Source of the DNA: Pseudomonadota bacterium
Lineage (GTDB): Bacteria > Pseudomonadota > Alphaproteobacteria > Acetobacterales > Acetobacteraceae
Direction of reading: 5' to 3'
DNA length: 41,500 nt
Assembly (NCBI GenBank): GCA_021816925.1
Contig: JAKAWQ010000033.1
Coordinates: 1-41,500 of the forward strand
The position numbers and the translations under genes were made by a program. Of this stretch, positions 34,964 through 41,500 are shown piece by piece (the first letter of the stretch is position 1; every line of letters starts with the position of its first letter). The notes under the pieces are model-generated. The model searched no databases and was not told where the DNA came from. It saw nothing but the letters and a program-made list of their open reading frames with translations.

Positions 34964-36079
34964 ATGCCTGATCTCCCCGAAGGCGCCCTCACCATCGGCG
35001 CCGACGCCCTCACCGCCTTCATCGCCGCGATCTTCCGCGCCGCCGGCTGCGACGCCCCGGAAGCCGGGCGCATCGCCGCCTCCCTCGTCTCGGCCAACCT
35101 CACCGGCCATGACAGCCACGGCGTCGTCCGCGTCCCCCGCTACGTCCACGTCCTCGGGCTCGGCCAGGTGCGCGCCGGCCAGACCCTCACCATCGTCAGC
35201 GAAACCCCCGCCCACGCACTCGTGGACGGCAATTTCGGCTTCGGCCAGACGATCGCCCCGCTCGCCGTCGATCTCGGCATCGCCAAGGCGAAAAACACCG
35301 GCATCGCGGTCATCGGTCTGCGCAACGCCGGCCACGTCGGCCGCATCGGCGAATGGGCCGAGCGCGCCGCCGAGGCCGGCCTGATCTCGATCCACTTCGC
35401 CAACGTCTTCAACGGCGAGCTGGTCGCGCCCTTCGGCGGCGTCGATCGCCGCTTCTCCACCAACCCCTTCTCTGTCGGCGTGCCCTTAACCCCCGACCCG
35501 CCCCTCCTGCTCGACTTCGCCACCTCCGTCGTCGCCGAGGGCAAGGTCCTCGTCGCCTCGAACGGCGGGAAGTCGGTCCCGGACGACGCGATGATCGAGC
35601 CCGACGGCCGCTTCTCCTCCGACCCGCGCACCATCTACGGCCCGATCGAAGGCACCCACGAGCGCAACCCGGGCGCCGGCTTGGGCGCTCTCCGGGCCTT
35701 CGGCGGCCACAAGGGCTCCGGCCTCGCCTTCATGTGCGAAATCCTCGCCGGCTGCCTCACCGCCGGGGGCACTTCCGGCCCCGCCTTGCGCGGCCCCGGC
35801 CGGCGCATCGCCAACGGCATGCTCTCGATCTACATCGCCCCCGGCGGGTTCGCCTCGGAAACCTTTGCCCAGGCCGCGCGCGACTACGCCGCCTACGTCA
35901 AGGCCTCCCGCCCCGCCTTGCCCGTCGGCGAGGTCCTGCTCCCCGGCGAGCCCGAGCGCCGCACCCGCGCCGAGCGCCTTAAGAACGGCGTGCCCCTCCA
36001 GGCCCGCACCTGGGAGGCAATCCTCGCCACCGCCCGCTCCCTCGGCGTCCCCGCCCCGCCCTTTCCCCTCTCCCCCTGA
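34964..36079 (+). CDS. Malate/L-lactate dehydrogenase family oxidoreductase (type 2)
   Basis: ATG 34964 gives 371 residues; an in-frame GTG at 34892 lies inside the palindromic repeat and is unlikely to be native. Family features: the catalytic histidine in GHDSHGVVRVPRY (about 44-56), GNFGFGQTIAPLAVD, AGHVGRIGEWAERAA, and FSTNPFSVGVP (about 165-175). These NAD(P)-dependent enzymes, unrelated to the Rossmann lactate dehydrogenases, reduce or oxidise alpha-keto/hydroxy acids such as malate, lactate, ureidoglycolate or 2,3-diketogulonate. It follows the ABC importer on the same strand and may act on a product of the imported sugar acid. The 3' end is overlapped by the antisense MarR frame. Confidence 0.88.
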   Translation: MPDLPEGALTIGADALTAFIAAIFRAAGCDAPEAGRIAASLVSANLTGHDSHGVVRVPRYVHVLGLGQVRAGQTLTIVSETPAHALVDGNFGFGQTIAPLAVDLGIAKAKNTGIAVIGLRNAGHVGRIGEWAERAAEAGLISIHFANVFNGELVAPFGGVDRRFSTNPFSVGVPLTPDPPLLLDFATSVVAEGKVLVASNGGKSVPDDAMIEPDGRFSSDPRTIYGPIEGTHERNPGAGLGALRAFGGHKGSGLAFMCEILAGCLTAGGTSGPALRGPGRRIANGMLSIYIAPGGFASETFAQAARDYAAYVKASRPALPVGEVLLPGEPERRTRAERLKNGVPLQARTWEAILATARSLGVPAPPFPLSP

Positions 36080-36604
36080 GAGAGGCATGCTGCGAGCGAA
36101 GCGCGGCAGGTGGCGCGTTGCGCCGGGTGAGGGCGGCGATGACGGCAACGGCGGAGATACGAATGCGGCCGAACGCTCGCCACCCCCCTCCCCGCCGAGC
36201 GCCCGCACGATCCCGACCAGCGCCGGCCCTTGCCTCCTCATCTCATCGAGGTGAATCGCCGAAAGCGCCCTGAGCCGCGCCCCCGCCGCCGGCGTCAGTC
36301 TTACCAGCACCCGCCGCCGGTCCGCCCGGTCGTGCTCGCGCTCCGCGAGCCCCGCCTCCACCAGCCGGTCCACCAGCCCCACCGCGCTCTGGTGGCGAAT
36401 GCAAAGCCGCTCCGCGAGATCGTGAATGCTGACATCCTCGCCTCCCGGAAACCCCTTGATCGCCAGGAGCGCCTGGTGCTGCCTGGGCGCGAGCCCGGCT
36501 CGCCTCGCCGCCTTCTCGCTGAAATCGAGGAACCGGCGCAGCAGATAACGGAACTCCGAAAGCCGCTGATACTCCGCCGGCCCGATCCGCCCTCTCGCTG
36601 CCAT
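35486..36604 (-). CDS. MarR-family regulator with read-through C-terminal extension
   Basis: The first 150 residues are a MarR protein: helices FRYLLRRFLDFSEKAARRAG, LAPRQHQALLAIKGFP, the recognition helix in AERLCIRHQSAVGLVDRLVE (about 65-84) and the wing with DRADRRRVLVRLT. AAGGAGAGG precedes the ATG at 36604. MarR genes normally stop at 140-170 residues, but here no stop is met until 35486, giving 372 residues; the last 200 are the antisense of the dehydrogenase gene and rich in Gly/Glu/Ala. The dispersed repeat at 36062-36136 sits exactly where the frame leaves the MarR fold, suggesting that its insertion removed the stop. The functional part is probably 36150-36604. It is divergent from the ClC gene and a palindromic operator lies between them. 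Confidence 0.8.
   Translation of the reverse strand: MAARGRIGPAEYQRLSEFRYLLRRFLDFSEKAARRAGLAPRQHQALLAIKGFPGGEDVSIHDLAERLCIRHQSAVGLVDRLVEAGLAEREHDRADRRRVLVRLTPAAGARLRALSAIHLDEMRRQGPALVGIVRALGGEGGGERSAAFVSPPLPSSPPSPGATRHLPRFARSMPLSGGEGKGRGGDAEGAGGGEDCLPGAGLEGHAVLKALGAGAALGLAGEQDLADGQGGAGGLDVGGVVARGLGKGFRGEPAGGDVDREHAVGDAPAGAAQGGAGSAPGGEAAGEDFAHEGEAGALVAAEGPESAQAGARVALVGAFDRAVDGARVGGEAAVGLDHRVVRDRLPAVRGDEDLALGDDGGGEVEQEGRVGG
36062..36136. repeat. Dispersed GC-rich repeat between the dehydrogenase and MarR genes
   Basis: CCCCTCTCCCCC-TGAGAGAGG is followed by GCGAGCGAAGCGCGGCAGG and GCCGGGTGAGGGCGG, matching the pattern of the copies at 17636, 25097 and 38800. It overlaps the last bases of the dehydrogenase gene and lies where the MarR gene should end. 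Confidence 0.65.
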
Positions 36605-36627
36605 ACCCGGCCTCTCCTTGCCGCCAT

Positions 36628-36646
36628 TATATCGCAATGCGATATA
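36628..36646. promoter_or_regulatory. 19-base perfect palindrome, likely MarR operator
   Basis: TATATCGCA-A-TGCGATATA: two 9-base arms around one base, 24 bases upstream of the MarR start and 47 bases before the favoured ClC start. This size and place are typical of MarR operators controlling the regulator and its divergent neighbour. The right arm (GATATA) also resembles a -10 box. Confidence 0.85.
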
Positions 36647-36692
36647 CCTTGTCGCCGCCCCCCTGATCCTCCCGCGCGAGAAGAGGGCTCTC

Positions 36693-38549
36693 TTGGACAA
36701 CGCTGCTTTCCCGGAGCCGGCCCCTCCTTCGGCCCACTCCCTGGCCCAACCCTCGCCCGGCGTCGCAGCCGGCGCCACCCCCGCGCCGGCGAACCAGGTT
36801 GCCGGCGTCCGCCATCTCGGCGATTTCACCACCGGCCCGCGTGTCCTCGTCATCGCCGCGATCGCGCTCTTCGTCGGCACCGCCGGCACCCTCTCCGGCG
36901 TGGTGCTGCTCAAGCTGATCTGGCTCTTCACCAACCTCGCCTATTTCGGAGAGATTTCGTTCGCCGAACTCCCGCTCGGCCGCTCCCCGCTCGGCCTCGC
37001 TGCCGCTCTCGTCCCGGTCGCCGGCGCGCTGATCGTCGGCCTGATGGCGCGTTACGGCACCGACAAGATCCGTGGCCACGGCATCCCCGAGGCCCTTGAG
37101 GCGATCCTGCTCGGCCGGAGCCGCCTCGATCTCAAGGTCGCCATTCTGAAGCCCCTCTCTTCGGCGATCTCCATCGGCACCGGCGGGCCGTTCGGCGCTG
37201 AGGGCCCTATTATCATGACCGGCGGAGCCATCGGCTCCCTGATCGCGCAGTTGCTGCCGGTCAGCGATACCGAGCGGAAGACCCTTCTGGTCGCCGGGGC
37301 CGCCGCCGGCATGACCACCGTCTTCGGCACACCCATCGCCTCCATCATGCTCGCCGTCGAGCTTCTCCTCTTCGAATGGTCCCCGCGCAGCTTCATCCCC
37401 GTCGCCGCGGCCGCCATCATCGCCGAGGTCGAACGCACCGCGCTCGGCCTTCCCTCGCCGCTCTTTCCCTTCGTCGGGGGCATGACGATTTCGTTCCTCG
37501 GCCTTGCCTGCTGGGTCCTGATCGGCCTTCTTTCCGGCCTCCTCTCCGGCCTGCTCACCGCCCTCGTCTATGCCTGTGAAGACGGCTTCCTCAAGCTCCC
37601 GATCCACTGGATGTGGTGGCCTGCTCTCGGCGGCATCGTGGTCGGCATCGGCGGCCTCATCGAGCCGAACGCGCTCGGCGTCGGCTACGACAACATCGCG
37701 CACATGTTGCAGGGCGGCCTGCCGCCGCTCTCGGGCCTCGTCCTCCTTCTCGTCAAGGCCGTGATCTGGGCGGTCGCCCTCGGCTCCGGCACCTCGGGCG
37801 GTGTCCTCGCGCCGCTCCTCATCATGGGTGGCGCCATGGGGGCCGCGCTTGCACCCTTCCTGCCGCACGCGAGCCCGGGCTTCTGGGCGCTCCTCGGGAT
37901 GGCGGCCACCATGGGCGGCACCATGCGCTCACCGCTCACCGCCACCTTCTTCGCAACCGAGATCACCGGCAACACGCACGTCCTCCTGCCCCTGATCGCC
38001 GCCACCGCCACCGCGCATCTCGTTACCGTCCTGCTGATGCGCCGCTCCATCCTCACCGAGAAGGTCGCCCGCCGCGGCCATCACCTCACGCGCGAGTACC
38101 GCGTCGATCCGTTCGCGCTGATGCAGGTGCAGGAGATCATGGCGACCGAGGTGACAAGCCTCCCCGCCTCGATGACCCTGCACGAAGCCGCCCGCTTCTT
38201 TACCAGCCCCGAGGCGCGCCATCCGAGCTTTCCCGTTCTCGACGGCGCCGGCCGCGTGCTCGGCATCGCCAATCCGCCCGCCGTCATCGCCTGGCGCCGC
38301 GCCGGCCGCCGCCGCAACGAAACGCTCGGCACCCTCCTCTCCGGCCGCCCGCCCCAGATCGCCTATCCCGACCAGTACCTCGAAGAGGTGATCGAGCGCA
38401 TGCTGGTGGCCAACGTCGCGCACCTCGCCGTCGTCTCGCGCGCCGATGGCCGCCTCGTCGGCTATCTCGGCTGGCGCGACATCCTCGGCGCGCGCAAGCG
38501 CGTCAAGGCGGAGGAAACCGAACGCGTGGTCTTCTACCGCGTGCGCTGA
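36693..38549 (+). CDS. ClC-family chloride channel/transporter with C-terminal CBS pair
   Basis: About 618 residues from TTG 36693 (GAGGG upstream); the frame opens at TTG 36618 but that start lies within the operator region. Ten or more hydrophobic helices are seen. The anion-filter and gate motifs are GTGGPFGAEGP (gating Glu present), and GSGTSGGVLAPL. In the segment VFGTPIASIMLAVELLLFEW the position of the internal proton glutamate of E. coli ClC appears to be Leu, by eye alignment. Two CBS domains (about 490-605) follow, containing VTSLPASMTLHEAARFF and LVANVAHLAVVSRADGRLVG. The MarR regulator diverges from it across a shared operator, so its expression is probably MarR-controlled. Confidence 0.9.
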   Translation: MDNAAFPEPAPPSAHSLAQPSPGVAAGATPAPANQVAGVRHLGDFTTGPRVLVIAAIALFVGTAGTLSGVVLLKLIWLFTNLAYFGEISFAELPLGRSPLGLAAALVPVAGALIVGLMARYGTDKIRGHGIPEALEAILLGRSRLDLKVAILKPLSSAISIGTGGPFGAEGPIIMTGGAIGSLIAQLLPVSDTERKTLLVAGAAAGMTTVFGTPIASIMLAVELLLFEWSPRSFIPVAAAAIIAEVERTALGLPSPLFPFVGGMTISFLGLACWVLIGLLSGLLSGLLTALVYACEDGFLKLPIHWMWWPALGGIVVGIGGLIEPNALGVGYDNIAHMLQGGLPPLSGLVLLLVKAVIWAVALGSGTSGGVLAPLLIMGGAMGAALAPFLPHASPGFWALLGMAATMGGTMRSPLTATFFATEITGNTHVLLPLIAATATAHLVTVLLMRRSILTEKVARRGHHLTREYRVDPFALMQVQEIMATEVTSLPASMTLHEAARFFTSPEARHPSFPVLDGAGRVLGIANPPAVIAWRRAGRRRNETLGTLLSGRPPQIAYPDQYLEEVIERMLVANVAHLAVVSRADGRLVGYLGWRDILGARKRVKAEETERVVFYRVR

Positions 38550-38561
38550 AGGAAAGCCGCT

Positions 38562-38872
38562 ACGCGGCTCGCCGATATGCCCGAGTCCGTCACCGACTGA
38601 TCAGCCATCCCGCCCGCCGCCGGCACCCGATCGGCCCCTTCATCGTCGATTTCGCCTGCACCCGCCACCGCCTCGTCATCGAAGCCGACGGCGGCCAGCA
38701 CGACACCAACACTGGCGCCGACCAACGCCGCACGGCATGGCTCTCCCGCCGCGGCTGGCGCGTGCTCCGCTTCTGGAACAACGACATCCTCGCCGCCTTC
38801 CCCTCGCCCGCACCGCGGGAGAGGGCGGCGCACTGGTCCGGACCCCCCGGACCCCGTCCGGGCGCCGGGTGA
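38562..38872 (+). pseudogene. DUF559 (Vsr-like PD-(D/E)xK) remnant without start
   Basis: The frame reads HPIGPFIVDFAC, LVIEADGGQHD, RRTAWLSRRGWRVLRFWNND and ILAAF, the conserved C-terminal half of DUF559 proteins, including the catalytic D and E. The usual N-terminal helix is missing and there is no start codon; the frame is only open because it continues from the ClC gene in another frame. The tail runs into a dispersed repeat. A decayed gene fragment. Confidence 0.7.
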
Positions 38873-38878
38873 GGGCGA
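38800..38878. repeat. Dispersed GC-rich repeat at the end of the DUF559 remnant
   Basis: CCCCTCGCCCGCACCGCGGG, AGAGGGCGG, an inner GTCCGG/CCGGAC-type symmetry and GCCGGGTGAGGGCG match the repeat family at 17636, 25097 and 36062. With the DUF559 remnant it fills the 404-base gap to the LacI gene; nothing else is seen there apart from two copies of CGAGACCGGGAACCAACCG around 38906-38942. Confidence 0.65.
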
Positions 38879-38953
38879 AACAGGCACGCGCAAAGCCCCC
38901 GGCGAGACCGGGAACCAACCGCGGCGAGACCGGGAACCAACCGCCCCGCTCGC

Positions 38954-40054
38954 TCACACCGACATCCCCGGAAGCAAGGTCACCGGCAGCACGATGTCCC
39001 GGCTGCCGAACGCCCCCATCTGCAGGCGAGCCAGAGCTTCCCTCCCGCCGCGCATGCCAAGTTCGTAAGCCGCCGACTGCACGCTCGTCAGCAGCGGCTC
39101 CGTGTGTCGCCAGAAGTCGAAGCCGTTGAAGCCGGTCACCATCACATCTCCCGGGATGGCGAAGCCCTCCGCCCCGAGCACGCTCACCGCCGCGAGCGCC
39201 ATCTGGTCGTTGCCGCAAAGAATGGCATCCGGGAGACCCTGAGACGCGATCTCACCCCGGACCGCGGCCTCCGTCGCAAGCCTCTCGCGCTCCGGCGCAC
39301 GGATGATGCGGAGAGGAACCGCTCGCCCGCTGCCGCGGACCGCCGCACGCACGCCCCGGACCCGCTCCCCGATCGCAGGCCAGCAACGCTCCGGCACCAG
39401 CATCACAAGGCGCCGCGCCCCTCGGCCGAGCACCATCCGGCCGAGCATCAGTCCGCCGGCAAAGTCATCCTGCCGGATGGCGCAGACATCGCCCTGCGAA
39501 ACGCGGAGCGTCTCCTGGAACAGGACAATCGGCTGGCCAAGACCCGCCAGGAGTTCGACGCACCGCCGGCGGACCCGCGGACCGCCGGAAAGAAGAGCAC
39601 AGAGCGCATCGGTGCGCAGGCCTCGTACCATCGGCGAGTCCGCGAGACCTTCCGGCGGCATCCCCTGGAGGAGAATGGCATGCCCGCGCCTGTTCAGTTC
39701 GTTGCTGAGGCCGGCAACGAGGTGGGTGGTGAACGGATCGGCAAGAAAATTCGGAGCAGCGTCGATGACAATCATCCCGACCGCCTCGTGCACCGCAAGA
39801 CGCAGCCCGCGCGCAGCCGCCTGCCGGCGATAACCGAGCCGCTCGACCGCGCCGAGCACGCGCGCGCGCGTTTCGGCCGTGCTCGTGCCGGCCCGGCTAT
39901 TCAGCACGTTTGAAACCGTCATCGGCGACACGCCGGCTGCCTCGGCCACGTCGCGAATCGTGACCCGTCGCCCGCCCGGCCCGCGGCTGCCACACCACTC
40001 GTCAGGCGAGGCCACGCGCATCCCCGGGCTCTCGAACCATCCCTCCTCCGCCAC
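38954..40054 (-). CDS. LacI-family transcriptional regulator
   Basis: A 366-residue protein from GTG 40054, or 355 from ATG 40021; both have GA/GG-rich sequence upstream and neither is decided. The LacI HTH is VTIRDVAEAAGVSPMTVSNVLN (about 31-52) with the hinge helix after it. The effector domain is a periplasmic-binding-like fold with DAILCGNDQMALAAV (about 272-286) and PGDVMVTGFNGFDF (about 298-311), as in sugar-responsive members. It is the nearest candidate regulator for the ABC importer and dehydrogenase (30.4-36.1 kb) but sits 2.9 kb away; a direct link is an inference. Confidence 0.92.
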   Translation of the reverse strand: MAEEGWFESPGMRVASPDEWCGSRGPGGRRVTIRDVAEAAGVSPMTVSNVLNSRAGTSTAETRARVLGAVERLGYRRQAAARGLRLAVHEAVGMIVIDAAPNFLADPFTTHLVAGLSNELNRRGHAILLQGMPPEGLADSPMVRGLRTDALCALLSGGPRVRRRCVELLAGLGQPIVLFQETLRVSQGDVCAIRQDDFAGGLMLGRMVLGRGARRLVMLVPERCWPAIGERVRGVRAAVRGSGRAVPLRIIRAPERERLATEAAVRGEIASQGLPDAILCGNDQMALAAVSVLGAEGFAIPGDVMVTGFNGFDFWRHTEPLLTSVQSAAYELGMRGGREALARLQMGAFGSRDIVLPVTLLPGMSV

Positions 40055-40177
40055 CGTCCACTCGTCCCCCGTGGATCGTTTGCCCGGATCCTGGTAGTGG
40101 GTCAGTTTGAACGACCCTGATTCAATTCCTACCGCTCAGACCGTGCGTCCTGTCCCGTATGGTGGCATACTCAGGGC

Positions 40178-40420
40178 ATGCCCCAGAAGCGCACACCCCG
40201 TCCCCGCGACCCGATCCAGCTTGGCAAGCTCATGGTCGATATCGCGACGGGGCAGGTGCCGGATACGGTGGATGACGGGAAGGACGCGGCGGCGGTCATG
40301 CTGGGCAGACTTGGAGGTCTAAAGGGAGGGGCCGCCCGCGCTAGGTCTCTGCCACCAGAACGTCGCAAGGAAATTGCCAAGGCAGCCGCTGCCGCGCGGA
40401 AGCTGCGGAAGAAAACTTAG
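40178..40420 (+). CDS. Small basic protein, histone-like tail composition
   Basis: An 80-residue protein with PQKRTPRPRDPIQLGKLMVD at the N-terminus (residues 2-21), the conserved LGRLGGLKGGAARARSL and the Lys/Ala-rich tail EIAKAAAAARKLRKKT. This small family is widespread in alphaproteobacteria and is often labelled RNA-binding or histone-like without proof. The last codons overlap the stop of the convergent DUF3467 gene. It is divergent from the LacI gene. Confidence 0.8.
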   Translation: MPQKRTPRPRDPIQLGKLMVDIATGQVPDTVDDGKDAAAVMLGRLGGLKGGAARARSLPPERRKEIAKAAAAARKLRKKT

Positions 40421-40818
40421 CGCGCAGAAGTCATTGCAGCGATTTCGGCATCGCTCGGGCCAGCAAGTCTTCCGCGCAGATTCTCAATTAAAGTTTTCCT
40501 CAGAATTTCGGTATATTCGTTTAGACGAGCTGGGATGGGGATTGTTCCAATAGCCTCTTCATATGCAGATATTGCCATTTCCAAATGAGCTAGTAGTTGT
40601 TTTAACATCGCAGGGGCCAGATGGATAGCAACCCGATCTCGTATATTGGGTCCTGCTGGAGTGTCCTCGCCGACTCCAAAGACAATAGTAAAATCAGTTA
40701 ATGTTACACCCAGTCTAAGTTGATTGGAAAACATGCCTGGAACGCCGGCATTCGGGAAAATATTAGGCACAAGCATTGGTCCCGGCATCATTGCCGCCCG
40801 TGGGTCTGCGCCGCTCAT
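40417..40818 (-). CDS. DUF3467 family protein
   Basis: A 133-residue protein. The core matches DUF3467: NQLRLGVTLTDFTIVFG (about 32-48), RDRVAIHLAPAMLKQLLAHL (about 61-80) and a terminal helix. These proteins have no known activity. ATG 40818 overlaps the stop of the XRE gene by 4 bases, so the pair is coupled. The DNA is visibly less GC-rich than the rest of the window, suggesting acquisition from elsewhere. Confidence 0.85.
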   Translation of the reverse strand: MSGADPRAAMMPGPMLVPNIFPNAGVPGMFSNQLRLGVTLTDFTIVFGVGEDTPAGPNIRDRVAIHLAPAMLKQLLAHLEMAISAYEEAIGTIPIPARLNEYTEILRKTLIENLRGRLAGPSDAEIAAMTSAR

Positions 40819-41258
40819 GAGAACACCCCTCCCAGCAAGCGGCCTTTGCCGCTTATCTCTATGTTCGCCACGACGCTAGAACCTAACGAAATCGTGCCAG
40901 CAGAGTTGATATCCATAGATGGCGAAGGACCTGTTATATATCCGTCGTAAGCATAATAGTTAGCCGGCTGGACTACTGCATCTTCGGAACCGGCCAGCTT
41001 AATTTCTACTTCGCCGTTTAGCCCTTGTACCAGCTCTCCAAATGTCCTGAGCGTCCAGTTTCCGGGCGCGCGAAGATTTTTTGAAACCCACGCTCGGTCA
41101 CGTCCAATCGCGTCTGCCAAGGCTTTCTGCGTCAAGCCGGCAGCGCTACGCTTTCGCCACAGTGCCAGCACTGCGTCGAATGCTTGGTCCCTAACTCGAA
41201 CGACGCCGTATTCGGCGAGGTCTCTGCCTTCGAGGGGAGCAATCGAGATCGTGGTCAT
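40815..41258 (-). CDS. XRE-family HTH regulator
   Basis: A 147-residue protein. HTH at about 35-62 (SAAGLTQKALADAIGRDRAWVSKNL); the C-terminal half is a beta-rich tail of alternating polar and hydrophobic residues without a known family. GGAG lies eight bases before the ATG at 41258. It is the upstream gene of the pair with DUF3467, an arrangement resembling antitoxin-partner pairs, although no toxin fold is recognised. The DNA is lower in GC than its neighbours. Confidence 0.85.
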   Translation of the reverse strand: MTTISIAPLEGRDLAEYGVVRVRDQAFDAVLALWRKRSAAGLTQKALADAIGRDRAWVSKNLRAPGNWTLRTFGELVQGLNGEVEIKLAGSEDAVVQPANYYAYDGYITGPSPSMDINSAGTISLGSSVVANIEISGKGRLLGGVFS

Positions 41259-41500
41259 CGCAGTTCTCCGTTACGTAATCGCCAAGAGAAGCCCCAGAAA
41301 ACGGAGGCACGCCCGGCAAATGATTGTTCCACCATCGTTCGCAGTCCGCCATCGCTGCGGACCATGTAGCAGACAGAGGTGGCCGGGTTTGTCGAGACAG
41401 CGTTTCGGCTTCGATAAGTGGAGCCTCTGCCATTTGGTTTCGTTATGTGCCGTTGCTGAGGCGTCACGCAGGGAGGGCGTAGCCCGACCGGAGTGAGGCC

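Noticed and set aside
41191-41467. Two short minus-strand frames before the XRE gene (41191-41433 and 41255-41467)
   Set aside because: Both overlap the XRE start in conflicting frames; one has an ATGA overlap but neither has a convincing ribosome site or family, so no gene is called in 41259-41500.

Overview
The window comes from a GC-rich alphaproteobacterium, probably a member of the Rhodospirillales/Acetobacteraceae. This rests on base composition, on the single-gene style of the housekeeping block prfA-hisS-ispG-rodZ-like-ptsP, and on the many short GC-rich repeats between genes. The lineage is inferred from gene content, not from a search.

Positions 1 to about 12.8 kb form an accessory region. 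Its core is a pair of divergent, tightly coupled operons that meet at a roughly 90-base AT-rich spacer (3948-4038). The left operon (minus strand) encodes a ParB-like protein, a Mom-like DNA-modification protein, a protein of unknown function, an HNH nuclease and, cut by the window edge, a family-B DNA polymerase with its 3'-5' exonuclease domain. All but one junction are 4-base start/stop overlaps. The right operon (plus strand) encodes a MerR-like HTH protein, a complete Cas1 with all four metal-binding residues, a small protein and a 1364-residue type IIG restriction-modification enzyme. No cas2, no effector cas gene and no CRISPR array is visible. Cas1 + family-B polymerase + HNH + HTH is the gene set of casposons (Cas1-based self-replicating transposons). 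This locus is therefore a candidate bacterial casposon-like element, with an added ParB/Mom modification module and restriction-modification cargo. The left end lies outside the window, so terminal repeats and target duplication could not be checked. Small genes and a decayed-looking tandem-HTH gene (11.1-12.8 kb) form the right fringe.

From 13.0 kb on, the sequence looks chromosomal. It holds an exported beta-propeller protein (HWNG repeats), a Met-rich periplasmic protein, an MBL-fold hydrolase, a DOPA-dioxygenase-like protein and a Gfo/Idh/MocA oxidoreductase. A membrane protein then faces a two-gene operon for a glycine-zipper lipoprotein and an exported WD40-caspase (peptidase C14) protein. 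The housekeeping block on the minus strand (22.6-30.1 kb) follows: prfA, hisS, ispG, a RodZ-like protein and ptsP.

Positions 30.4-36.1 kb hold a carbohydrate-type ABC importer (Tat-exported binding protein, two permeases, MalK-like ATPase) and a malate/lactate-type dehydrogenase, probably one uptake-and-oxidation unit. A MarR regulator and a ClC anion transporter diverge around a perfect 19-base palindrome. The MarR frame has no stop of its own and runs antisense into the dehydrogenase gene. The right end holds a DUF559 remnant, a LacI-type regulator, a small basic protein and a lower-GC pair (XRE regulator, DUF3467 protein) that looks acquired.
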